Source of the DNA: JAHFUI01 sp039931615
Lineage (GTDB): Bacteria > Acidobacteriota > Vicinamibacteria > Vicinamibacterales > CAVVIG01
NCBI GenBank assembly: GCA_039931615.1
Contig: JBDTRR010000031.1
Span: forward strand, 3,843 to 67,842
DNA: 64,000 nucleotides
Direction: 5' to 3'
The position numbers were made by a program, and so were the translations under genes. The notes under the pieces were generated by a model, which did not search any database, was not told the DNA's origin, and worked only from the letters and a program-made list of their open reading frames with translations. Numbering within the stretch: the stretch's first letter is position 1; the number at the start of each line of letters is the position of its first letter. Shown here in pieces: positions 31,944 through 39,928 of this stretch.

Positions 31944-34900
31944 TCAGAACCTCAGGCGCAGGCTCGACTGCGCCTTCCGCATCGCGTTGGCGCGATTGGC
32001 CAGGCCGAACTGCGGGCTGCCGAACAGGGTATTCACGCCGGCGTAGGTGACGCGGTTCAGCACGTTCGTCGCATCGATCCGCCAATCCAGGTTGAGTCGC
32101 GGCCCCAGACTGAAGGTGCGCGCCAGCCCGGTGTTCAGCCCGAACTGGGCCGGGCCGGTGATCGAGTTCCGGCCGGCGTTGCCCCACCGCCCGGCCGCCG
32201 GGGCGGTGAACGCCGCCGGGTTGAGATAGAAGCCCGACGACACCGGATCGATCGCGGCGTTGACGTCGGGGCGGAGGGTGCCGGTCACGCCGGTGCCGCT
32301 GACCGATGTGAAGTAGACCGGCGAGAGCGGCAGACCGCTGCCGGCGTTGAGGGCGGCCGTCACCGTCCATCCCTTCAACAGCGTGCCTTTCAAGCCGCCG
32401 AGCAGCGTGCCGCCGCCGATCCCCACGCCGCTCGTGTACTGGAACTGCGTGGTGATCTGGTGGCGCTGATCGAACGAGGACGGTCCCCATTCGGCGCCGA
32501 GATCCTGCCAGTCCTGCGCGATGGCCGCCCCGTTGAGACTGACGCCGGCGAATGCCCCCGCATCGTCGGAGGCGGTGGTCAGCTGGTATTGGACCGTGGC
32601 GGTCAGACCGTTGCGAAGCCGGCGGCGGACCTGGACCTGGCCGGCATGCCGTGTCGAGCGGCCGTTCGAGGTGAGATAGACGAAGCCCGCGGGACACGTC
32701 GGGCAGGGATCGGCAGCACCGGCAGGATGGGTGTTGGGCAGGAACTCCTGCATCAGGTGGCTGCCCTTCGTCCCCAGATAGGTCGCCAGCACGGTCAGCG
32801 ACGCCGGCAGATCGCGCTGCACCGACGCCTGCCAGTTCTGGGCGTAGCCGACGCGAAAATCGGGATCGACGGCAAAGGTATTGGCGGTCGCGCCAGGAAT
32901 CGCGATGAATCCGTTGGCGAGCGTGATCGGATGCGCGACGCCGTTCTCGACGCTCGAGGTCTTCGACAGCGGCGGCTGCTGTGCCAGCAGCATCGCAATC
33001 GGCTGATAGACGTTGGTATTGCGATAGACGCCGTAACCGGCGCGGACGACGAGCGACGAGCCGGGCAGGGGACGCCAGGCGGCGCCCAGGCGCGGCTGAA
33101 CACCGCGCCAGTCCGCGCGCATCAGCGAGTCGGGATAGCGCATGCCGGTGACCGCGCCGACGGGATCGGTGGCAACCACCGGGAGCGCCGCGGTGAACCC
33201 CGGCGCGACGTCGAGGTTGACGAGACGCCCGAACCGTTCCGTGATCGGCGCCTCGTGCTCCCAGCGCAGACCCAGCTTCAGGCTCAATCCCGGGCTCAGC
33301 CGCCAGTCGTCGTCGATGTAGGCAGCGGCGCCGGCCGCCCGCAGGTACTTGTCGGCGTTGCCGAAGGCGATAGACGAGGCGTGCGGGCTGCCGAGGAGGA
33401 AGTCTGCCAGGTCCGAACCGGTGGCGCTGCCGGTGAACGTGAAGGCCCCCCGCGCATCCTGCTGCGACAGCACGTTGAACTGCTGCCGGCGGTAGTCGCC
33501 GCCGAACGTCACGGCGTGACGACCGCGGCTCCAGAAGATCTCGGCATTGTAGGCATTGGTCAGGCTGCGGTTCGAGGCGTACTGGCCATCGGTGAGCGCC
33601 GGCAAACCGCTGGAGAAATTCAGGCTGGGCGGGCCCCAGTTCGCCGGGTCCTGGTCGTTGCCGGCAATGCCGGCGTCGCGAGAGACGTTGGTGCGGTTGG
33701 CGAAATAAGGCACCGCGTCCGTCGAGAGGCTGGTGAACTGGTAGCGCAGCCGGAGAGACAGAAACTGCGAGAAGCGGCGCGAAAAGTTGACGCTGGTGTC
33801 GAGGCCCGAGGTGGCGCTCGAGTCGGCGAAGGCGAACACGTTGGTGGTGTCGGTGGTGGTTCGCTGGTAGCCGAAGGTGCCGGACAGCTGGTTCCGGCCG
33901 AACGCGGGCTGGGTCAGCCGCATCTGGAGGCTGTCCTGCCTGACGGCGGTGACGACGGGCGTCTGGTAGTTGTACCCGCCGGCGGCGTCGAGATTCGGCA
34001 GCGGATAGTAGCGCAGCAGCGCCGCCGCCTGCGGGCTGATGCGATCGACGGGAATGACGTTGCCGGGAAACGGCGCGCCGTTGGACGGGTCGATGATCTG
34101 GACCGGACGACCGGAGACGTCGCGCGTCAGCGAGAAATCACCGCCGCGCTCGAGCGCGGTCGGCATCAGCGCCGGCACGGTGTTGGCGGTGTGATCCGAT
34201 GTCCGCTGGTAGCTGATGGTGAGGTTCGGACCGTTGCGAAGGATCCGCGGAATCCGGAGCGGACCGCCGAACGTGCCCGCGATCTGGACGTCGTTGTAGG
34301 AGGGCTTGTCGGTGCGCTGGCTGGAGAAGGAGAACGGCCGGGAATCCCAGGCCGAGTTGTCGAGGATGGCGGCGACCCCGAAATTGTAGAGTGAGCGTAC
34401 TCCCCGCCGGTTGTTGCCGAATGCCGCCAGCTGCGCAAACGGCGACGCGGCGCCGTTGTTGACGCTGCCGTTGACGAGCAGTCCCGCGACCGCGCCCTGC
34501 GCGACATCAGTGCCGGGCTCCTCTGCCGGCGGTCTCGCGTCCACGGCGGCCGGCGGCGCGCCGGCCGAGGCCGTGACGCCGGCACGCTGGAAGCCCCGTC
34601 CCGGCGGCCCCGCTGTTCCCCGGGCTGGTCCGCCCGGCGTCGACGACGCGTTTCTTCCACTCGCGGCAGCCGGGATCGGCGGCGCCGGTTGAACGGCCGC
34701 CACCGGGAGGCCGCGCGTGATCTCGTCGAACGGCAGGACCTTCAAGGCCAGCACCGGCGACGGCGCGCCCGCGGCGATGGTCACTTCCTGCGTCAACGGC
34801 GAGAAGCCGAGCATCTCGACCCGGATCGTCCAGGCCCCATCGGCCGGATCCGGCAGTCTGTAGATGCCCTGCCCGTCCGTGACGGTGGAAATCTTGCGGT

Positions 34901-35063
34901 CGCCCAGCGTCGCCGTCACCGCCGCGCCAGGCACCGGCAGGCCGCCGAAGGTGACCTGTCCGAAGGCCTCGGACGCGGCGAAGCCAGGGCTTCCGCCGAT
35001 GGCCAACACCAAGACGATCACGCCGGCAGCCATTCGCCGCAGATGCCGAAGCGTCTGTGTCAC
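31944..35063 (-). CDS. TonB-dependent receptor, Oar-like with N-terminal carboxypeptidase-regulatory domain
   Basis: 1039 residues. After the signal sequence (AAGVIVLVLAIGGSPGFA) comes a carboxypeptidase-regulatory-like beta domain (ASEAFGQVTFGGLPVPGAAV to TVTDGQGIYRLPD, about 30-110). A Pro/Ala linker follows, then a plug-like region and an outer-membrane beta barrel rich in Tyr/Phe-ending strands, closing with AQSSLRLRF. This matches the large acidobacterial Oar-type outer-membrane proteins. The plug is weakly conserved and a TonB box is not obvious. GTG 35063 is the longest start; an ATG at 35033 also fits the signal peptide. Transport substrate unknown. Confidence 0.8.
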   Translation of the reverse strand: MTQTLRHLRRMAAGVIVLVLAIGGSPGFAASEAFGQVTFGGLPVPGAAVTATLGDRKISTVTDGQGIYRLPDPADGAWTIRVEMLGFSPLTQEVTIAAGAPSPVLALKVLPFDEITRGLPVAAVQPAPPIPAAASGRNASSTPGGPARGTAGPPGRGFQRAGVTASAGAPPAAVDARPPAEEPGTDVAQGAVAGLLVNGSVNNGAASPFAQLAAFGNNRRGVRSLYNFGVAAILDNSAWDSRPFSFSSQRTDKPSYNDVQIAGTFGGPLRIPRILRNGPNLTISYQRTSDHTANTVPALMPTALERGGDFSLTRDVSGRPVQIIDPSNGAPFPGNVIPVDRISPQAAALLRYYPLPNLDAAGGYNYQTPVVTAVRQDSLQMRLTQPAFGRNQLSGTFGYQRTTTDTTNVFAFADSSATSGLDTSVNFSRRFSQFLSLRLRYQFTSLSTDAVPYFANRTNVSRDAGIAGNDQDPANWGPPSLNFSSGLPALTDGQYASNRSLTNAYNAEIFWSRGRHAVTFGGDYRRQQFNVLSQQDARGAFTFTGSATGSDLADFLLGSPHASSIAFGNADKYLRAAGAAAYIDDDWRLSPGLSLKLGLRWEHEAPITERFGRLVNLDVAPGFTAALPVVATDPVGAVTGMRYPDSLMRADWRGVQPRLGAAWRPLPGSSLVVRAGYGVYRNTNVYQPIAMLLAQQPPLSKTSSVENGVAHPITLANGFIAIPGATANTFAVDPDFRVGYAQNWQASVQRDLPASLTVLATYLGTKGSHLMQEFLPNTHPAGAADPCPTCPAGFVYLTSNGRSTRHAGQVQVRRRLRNGLTATVQYQLTTASDDAGAFAGVSLNGAAIAQDWQDLGAEWGPSSFDQRHQITTQFQYTSGVGIGGGTLLGGLKGTLLKGWTVTAALNAGSGLPLSPVYFTSVSGTGVTGTLRPDVNAAIDPVSSGFYLNPAAFTAPAAGRWGNAGRNSITGPAQFGLNTGLARTFSLGPRLNLDWRIDATNVLNRVTYAGVNTLFGSPQFGLANRANAMRKAQSSLRLRF

Positions 35064-35110
35064 GAATTCCTGATTTCCAATTCCTAATTCCTAATTCCTA
35101 ATTCCTAATT
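35064..35110. repeat. CCTAATT heptamer tract (family A)
   Basis: About six CCTAATT-like units between the M56/TIGR03435 gene and the TonB receptor start (same strand). The minus-strand reading supplies the TAG stop of the M56 gene. Confidence 0.85.
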
Positions 35111-36961
35111 TTCCGCATCCGCCGTCGGCTGCTCCGCCCGATCGACGACCAGCACGTCGACCGGTCCCCGCCGTGGATCCAGTTTCAGGCCGAGCTGTTC
35201 CTGCACCGCCGTAAAGAGCGAAGCCCCATTGGGATCAATCGGCTGCCCGCCCCGTATGGCGGCGCCAGGATCGCCCGGCTCGAGCGCCGGAATCCGATCG
35301 GGCGTGAAGCGCAGCTCGGCGTCAAACGCTCCGGTCAGCCCGGTTTGATCGACGACAATGCGGTTGAGCGACATGCCGGTGTTGGTCAGGTTCGAAAATG
35401 CGGTCGCCAGGCGCGCCATCGGCTGACCGCCGGCGATGATGATGCCGGGGCCGACGCTGATACCGCACGAGAGACCGCCGTGACCAGCCGCACCAGGAGA
35501 CGCCGCCTCCCCGCCCGGTCGACGCGTGTCGTCCGGGGCCGCGCAATCACCCGCCGCTGGACGCAGACCCGGACCGAGCCGCCGATCGCTCCTCGCCAGG
35601 ACGAGCGCGTACACCGGCATCTGCTTCGTTTCCTTGTGCACGATCAGCTTGAAGCGCTCCGCCAGCAGCGCCCGGATCATCAGCGAGGCTTTCGTCGGCG
35701 CCAATTCGGTGGCGAACAGCCCCGACGCGTCCGACCCATCCTTGGCGACGACGTCGAAGCGATCCGAATCGAGCCAGCCGGCGCCGCCGATGATCTGGAA
35801 TTCCTGCACCTGATAGGCCAGTCGAATCAGGGTCCGCAACGAGACGCCGAGCGCCGTGTATTGGCCACCGCGGCTGCCGACCGTGACGAATCCGTCATGC
35901 CGTGTGTTCGGCTTGACCGATGCCACCTCGAACTGCGGCAGAACGGGGGTCGCCTGCGCGAGCAGCCGGTTCCAGCTCAGATTGAGCGCGGCGCACGTCA
36001 GCACCATGCCGACGGCCAGCACGATGGGCCACCGGGACGGCCCGTATTCTCGCGTCGACACGCCGAGCAGCCGCTGGATCCGGTAGAGCAGCGGGCCCCC
36101 TGCGGCCGCCAGCGCGAGCGCCGGCGTTGTCACGCGCTGCCTCTCGAGCGTCGTCAGCGCGCGCGCATAGCAGAGCGGGTCGCCGCACGATCGGACGGCG
36201 AGATCGTCGCAGCACAACTCGCGCTCGAACCGGATCCGGCTCGAGATCCACCAGACCGCCGGGTGATAGAAGAAAATCGTCTCGGCCAGGACCTGACAGA
36301 CGTTGACCAGGTAATCGCACCGTTTGACGTGGGCGAGCTCGTGCGCGATCACCGCTTCCAGCTCGGACGGCGTCAGGCCCATCGCGGTGGCCGGAGTGAG
36401 CAGGATGATGGGCCGGAGCCACCCCAGGGTGCTCGGGCCGTCGGTCAGGTTCGACATCCGCACGCCGACGGCGCGGCCGATCCCGAGGCGACGGCCGACT
36501 GCTTCAACCAGGGCGACGATCGGACCGTCGGCCGGAGTGGTGGTGCGCCCCAGTGCGAAGGCGTGCGCGGCCGCCCACATCAGACGCACCGAGAACAGCA
36601 GCACGCCGACCGACCACAGCGGCAACGCCCACAACTGCAGCTGGGTGAGCCAGGGGCCGCTCGACGCCTCGGGATTCATCCAGATGGAGAGCATCGGCTG
36701 CGGCGCGACGAGCGTGTGCAGATCCGTCACCATCGAGACGGCGCGGTCGCCAAACGGCACCGCGCGCAGGATGAAGGCGGCGGCCGTCGCCACCGGGAGG
36801 ATGACGACCGCGATCAGCGCGCCGCAGCTGACCAGATAGCGCACGTGTGCCGACCGGTGCCTGAGAACGCCGAGCGCCACCCACAGCAGCGCGCCGCCGA
36901 GCGCGCCCTGCCAGAAGAAATGGATCAAGGCGGCGCTGAGCGCTTGCCCGAGCGGGCTCAC
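35105..36961 (-). CDS. M56 (BlaR1-type) membrane peptidase fused to a TIGR03435/DUF3738 domain
   Basis: 618 residues. The N-terminal half has four membrane helices and the zinc-peptidase motif VIAHELAHVKRCDYLVN near residue 205, as in BlaR1/MecR1 sensors. Instead of the penicillin-binding sensor domain, the C-terminal half is the acidobacterial TIGR03435 domain: FEVASVKPNTRHDG, FQIIGGAGWLDSDRFDVVAK, VVDQTGLTGAFD and FTAVQEQLGLKLDPRRGPVD. GTG 36961 overlaps the BlaI stop (GTGA). By analogy, signal perception by the exported domain would activate the peptidase to inactivate the BlaI repressor; the ligand is unknown. Confidence 0.87.
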   Translation of the reverse strand: MSPLGQALSAALIHFFWQGALGGALLWVALGVLRHRSAHVRYLVSCGALIAVVILPVATAAAFILRAVPFGDRAVSMVTDLHTLVAPQPMLSIWMNPEASSGPWLTQLQLWALPLWSVGVLLFSVRLMWAAAHAFALGRTTTPADGPIVALVEAVGRRLGIGRAVGVRMSNLTDGPSTLGWLRPIILLTPATAMGLTPSELEAVIAHELAHVKRCDYLVNVCQVLAETIFFYHPAVWWISSRIRFERELCCDDLAVRSCGDPLCYARALTTLERQRVTTPALALAAAGGPLLYRIQRLLGVSTREYGPSRWPIVLAVGMVLTCAALNLSWNRLLAQATPVLPQFEVASVKPNTRHDGFVTVGSRGGQYTALGVSLRTLIRLAYQVQEFQIIGGAGWLDSDRFDVVAKDGSDASGLFATELAPTKASLMIRALLAERFKLIVHKETKQMPVYALVLARSDRRLGPGLRPAAGDCAAPDDTRRPGGEAASPGAAGHGGLSCGISVGPGIIIAGGQPMARLATAFSNLTNTGMSLNRIVVDQTGLTGAFDAELRFTPDRIPALEPGDPGAAIRGGQPIDPNGASLFTAVQEQLGLKLDPRRGPVDVLVVDRAEQPTADAEN

Positions 36962-37371
36962 TTTGCTGCCCCCGGCCGGGTCGACGCGGCATCGCCAGGT
37001 TCGAACCGGTCCAGCAGCTTCTCGATCGCCTCCAGGTCTTTGGCCGACGATTTCCTCGTCGCCAGCGCGTGCATCACCAGCGCCTTGACCGAGCCCCCAT
37101 AGGCACGGTGGATGAAGTCCCGGAGCAGCTGCTTTTGCGTGCGGTCCTGGGAGTAGCGGGCGCGATAAAGCTGTGGCCGGACGGTCTCGTCGCGCTCGAC
37201 CAGCCCCTTCTCGGTCATGATCTGCACCATCTTGAGGACCGTCGTGTAGCCCGTCGGCCTGGCCTCGCTCAGGATGGTCTGGATCTCCCGCACCGAGCGC
37301 GGTCCGGACGCCCACAACACGCGCAGGATCGAGAGCTCCAGTCTGGTCGGCCGGATCTGTTCAGTCGTCAT
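36958..37371 (-). CDS. blaI: BlaI/MecI-family transcriptional repressor
   Basis: 137 residues from ATG 37371. LELSILRVLWASGPRSVREI, TGYTTVLKMVQIMTEKGLV and RARYSQDRTQKQLLRDFI form the winged helix and the dimerisation/cleavage region of BlaI-type repressors. Translationally coupled to the M56/TIGR03435 peptidase. Two dyads just upstream are the likely operators, giving autoregulation. Some acidobacterial genomes carry many such pairs; the regulated target beyond the operon cannot be seen here. Confidence 0.9.
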   Translation of the reverse strand: MTTEQIRPTRLELSILRVLWASGPRSVREIQTILSEARPTGYTTVLKMVQIMTEKGLVERDETVRPQLYRARYSQDRTQKQLLRDFIHRAYGGSVKALVMHALATRKSSAKDLEAIEKLLDRFEPGDAASTRPGAAK

Positions 37372-37382
37372 GCGCCGAGTAT

Positions 37383-37420
37383 TGACGAATAGTTTCGTCA
37401 CTGTCAACGAAATTTTTCGT
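37383..37420 (-). promoter_or_regulatory. Paired dyad operators in the blaI promoter
   Basis: TGACGAA-TAGT-TTCGTCA (37383-37400) is a perfect 7-bp dyad, and ACGAAA-TT-TTTCGT (37407-37420) a second, related one. On the minus strand TTGACA (37407-37402) sits between them as a -35, and the first dyad covers the spacer up to the -10 area. The blaI ATG is 12 nt beyond. This is the expected layout for BlaI autorepression. Confidence 0.7.
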
Positions 37421-37437
37421 CATCGCCGCAGAGGCGG

Positions 37438-37480
37438 TAGTTCCTAATTCCTAATTCCTAATTTTCAATTCCTAATTTCC
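37438..37480. repeat. CCTAATT heptamer tract (family A)
   Basis: Four to five CCTAATT-like units between the 3' end of the stand-alone TIGR03435 gene and the blaI promoter. Confidence 0.85.
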
Positions 37481-37482
37481 CT

Positions 37483-38448
37483 TCAGTCTGCCGTCGGCGG
37501 CTCCACGCCGTCAATCACCAGGACCTCGACCGGCCCGCGCTGCGAGTCCAGCTTCAGCCCGAGCTGCTCCTGCACCGCCGTGAAGATCGACGGGCCGTTC
37601 GGATCGATCGGCGGCAGCGCCGGCGCGCCGGGTGGCGGGTCGCCCCGGCCCTGCGGCAGCTGCTCCGGCGTCCACGCCAGCTCGAGATCGAAGCTGCCGG
37701 CAAGGCCGGTCCGGTCGACCACGGTGCGATTGACCCAGATCGACAGGCTGCTCGCCAGCTGCGCCATCGGCTGCCCGCTGGCGGAAATGCTGCCGGGCCC
37801 GATTCGAATCCCGCACGGGCCGAAGGGACTATCCGGTCCTCGGCCTCCACCCGGTCCGCCACCGGGAGGAGGAGCCCCTGGCCCACCAGGTCCACCCGGT
37901 CCGCCACGCACGATCGGTCCCGGATCACCCGGTCCACCCGCCGGGCCGCCGCGGCGCGACGCCGCCAGCGCCGCGCAATCGACCGCCGCCGCCTTGATCT
38001 TCGGCCCGAGCTTGCCGTCGCTCCGGGCCAGCTGCAGCGCGTAGAGCGGCAGATCGCGGCTCTCGGTGTGAACCTTCAGCTTGAACCGCTCCGCCAGCAG
38101 CGCCTTGACCATCGCCTGCGTCTGCTCCTGCGTCGCCGCGGGATCGGACTTGGCGACGATATCGAATCGATCGGAGGCGAGCCAGCCCGGTCCGCCGACG
38201 ATCTGAAAATCCTGCAGGCGGTAGGCATTCCGGATGATCAGACGCAGCGGCGCGTTGGTGATCGTGAACTGGCCGCCCCGGCCGCCCACCTGGATGAACC
38301 CCTCGCCCGACTTGTTCGGCTTGACGGACGCGACTTCGAACGTCGGCGTGTCCGCCTGAGGTCCCTGCGCACGAAGATTCGGGCGCCCGAGACTGGCCGC
38401 GCCGCCCAGCGCCATCGCGACCGTCGTGACAACGATGATCTGTCTCAT
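37483..38448 (-). CDS. Stand-alone TIGR03435/DUF3738 secreted protein
   Basis: 321 residues. A signal peptide (QIIVVTTVAMALGGAASLG) precedes the TIGR03435 domain: FEVASVKPNKSGEGFIQVGG, FQIVGGPGWLASDRFDIVAK, VVDRTGLAGSFDLELAWTPE and FTAVQEQLGLKLDSQRGPVE. It is a close paralogue of the C-terminal domain of the M56 fusion two genes downstream. A collagen-like Gly/Pro stretch (about residues 165-210) interrupts the domain. Function unknown; proximity suggests it shares a ligand or pathway with the BlaI/M56 pair. Confidence 0.88.
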   Translation of the reverse strand: MRQIIVVTTVAMALGGAASLGRPNLRAQGPQADTPTFEVASVKPNKSGEGFIQVGGRGGQFTITNAPLRLIIRNAYRLQDFQIVGGPGWLASDRFDIVAKSDPAATQEQTQAMVKALLAERFKLKVHTESRDLPLYALQLARSDGKLGPKIKAAAVDCAALAASRRGGPAGGPGDPGPIVRGGPGGPGGPGAPPPGGGPGGGRGPDSPFGPCGIRIGPGSISASGQPMAQLASSLSIWVNRTVVDRTGLAGSFDLELAWTPEQLPQGRGDPPPGAPALPPIDPNGPSIFTAVQEQLGLKLDSQRGPVEVLVIDGVEPPTAD

Positions 38449-38500
38449 GCTTCCCTCGATCCCTCTCGCGAATGCTGACGGACGTCGCCCCTCGTGCGCA

Positions 38501-38558
38501 GGATCCGGCTTCCGCCGGATGGTCCCGTGGTCCGACTGAAGTCGGACGCCACGTACGA
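38501..38558. repeat. Family D palindromic element
   Basis: GATCCGGCTTCCGCCGGAT hairpin, then GTCCGACTGAAGTCGGAC hairpin and a terminal CCACGTACGATT. Confidence 0.8.
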
Positions 38559-38577
38559 TTCGGGCGATCTTTCCTTC

Positions 38578-38642
38578 GTACGTGGGATCCGGCTTTAGCC
38601 GGATTGTTCCGGCGTCCGACGAAGTCGGACGCTACGTACGAT
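38578..38642. repeat. Family D palindromic element
   Basis: CGTACGTGGGATCCGGCTTT opens the element; the two inner hairpins are GGATCCGGCTTTAGCCGGAT and GTCCGACGAAGTCGGAC, closing with ACGTACG. Confidence 0.85.
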
Positions 38643-38785
38643 TCTGCCCCCCGCGTACACGGGCATTAGACGTCAGCCGCGAGACTTCAGACTGGCGACC
38701 CGATACGAGTTCGCCGTCGGCCCTCGCCATGCTCCCCCCGATGCGTCTCTCGAACGCTGACCGACTTCAGCTCGTCGCCCTTCCC

Positions 38786-38848
38786 GTACGTGGGATCCGG
38801 CTTCAGCCGGATTGTTCCGTAGTCCGACTGAAGTCGGACGCCACCTAC
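38786..38848. repeat. Family D palindromic element
   Basis: Starts GTACGTGGGATCCGGC, with the ATCCGGCTTCAGCCGGAT hairpin, the GTCCGACTGAAGTCGGAC hairpin and a degenerate CCACCTACG end. Confidence 0.85.
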
Positions 38849-38919
38849 GCCGCGGGGATCGATCCGTCGTCCCCGACGGTCGTCGCCCCCTCGCCAACCT
38901 GTCGGCCGTGGTCAGCGCG

Positions 38920-39522
38920 TCAACCGGTCGATTGGCGTGACGAGGCATCGCCGCGCCGGAACCGGCGCCTGACCGCACGAACCAGCACCGAGGCGAACAG
39001 GGCCATCACACCCAGCAGCACCGCCGACACGGTGAGCGCGGCGATCGGATGCTGCAGGGCGACATAGGTGAAGGCGACGACGAAGATGTCTTCGCCGAAG
39101 CTGAGGAACCAGTTGCTGAACGGCTCCGGACTGGTGTTGACCACCGCCCGGGTGCCCGATTTCGTCACGTGCGTCGCCGCGGCGACCGAGGCGCCGAGCA
39201 GCGCCATGGTCGCCTGCGCTTCGCCCGAGGCACCGCCGAGCGCGGTCACCGCGACGATCGCGCCGCCGACCGGCCGGATCACGGTGTGCACCGCGTCCCA
39301 GATCGAATCGACCCAGGGCACCTTGTCTGCCACGAACTCGATCGCGTACATCGTCAGGGCGAGGCCGATGACGATTGGATGGCCGAACGCCCGGAACTGC
39401 TCGGGCAGCGTCAGCAGCTGGTAGCGCGAGCACAGGCCGAGCACCGCGACCGTGGCGTACAGGTTGATGCCAGAGGTGAAGGCAAAGGGAATCGTGCGGC
39501 CAAGCGCGGCGAGAATGTCCAC
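38920..39522 (-). CDS. DUF4126 family membrane protein
   Basis: 200 residues, six hydrophobic segments. TIPFAFTSGINLYATVAVLG is the family N-terminus, followed by FVADKVPWVDSIWDAVHTV, IAVTALGG-like helices, TKSGTRAVVNTSPEPFSNW and the C-terminal membrane pair. DUF4126 proteins are integral membrane proteins of unknown function. The ATG at 39522 fits the family start. No operon partner: family D repeats are downstream and a gene remnant lies upstream. Confidence 0.88.
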   Translation of the reverse strand: MDILAALGRTIPFAFTSGINLYATVAVLGLCSRYQLLTLPEQFRAFGHPIVIGLALTMYAIEFVADKVPWVDSIWDAVHTVIRPVGGAIVAVTALGGASGEAQATMALLGASVAAATHVTKSGTRAVVNTSPEPFSNWFLSFGEDIFVVAFTYVALQHPIAALTVSAVLLGVMALFASVLVRAVRRRFRRGDASSRQSTG

Positions 39523-39928
39523 GGTTCGTCAAGCAATCGTAGCGCAGGCGTTCCGCTCAGGCGGACGGGCGCAGACATCGCGAAGCTCGATCCGGCGGAC
39601 GCCGTGCTGACCGCCTGCTACGCGACGTGGTCCACCTTCCCGCGGCCGATATCTCGTCGCGCATCTCGGCGGAGCTGAGGAGCTGGATTGAGGGCGCCGG
39701 GCAGTACGACGACCTCACGTTCATCGTCGTCAAGGTGAAGTAGCGGTCGAAGGTCACCTGTGCCGTGGGCCGGCTGGGCGGTCGAGACGAGGTCGATGCG
39801 GCCCCCCGGCGCAACGAGTGGTAAAATCAACCGGTTGAGACCATGCCGGGATGCGTCCTCAACCTCCGGCACCCAGGACGTTTGAGCGGTACGCCGCGTG
39901 CCACGATATCAAGATGAGAGACCACACC
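39523..39928. other. 406-bp gap with a gene remnant and promoter-like sequence
   Basis: Contains the phosphatase remnant listed separately (39630-39743) and a TAAAAT box at 39822-39827, about 90-100 nt upstream of the ankyrin gene start. Nothing else recognised. Confidence 0.5.
39630..39743 (+). pseudogene. SpoIIE-type phosphatase C-terminal remnant
   Basis: In one frame the DNA reads ADISSRISAELRSWIEGAG then QYDDLTFIVVKVK and a TAG stop. This is the typical last strand and helix of PP2C/SpoIIE phosphatases (compare HDDMTMIFLKV in the intact gene at 9467-11704). No upstream domain remains in this frame. A decayed gene tail. Confidence 0.65.

Larger units (their letters stand above)
38449..38919. 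other. 471-bp non-coding stretch holding three family D elements
   Basis: Between the TIGR03435 and DUF4126 genes. Apart from the three palindromic elements listed separately, no ORF with protein character, RNA gene or promoter was recognised. Confidence 0.7.
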
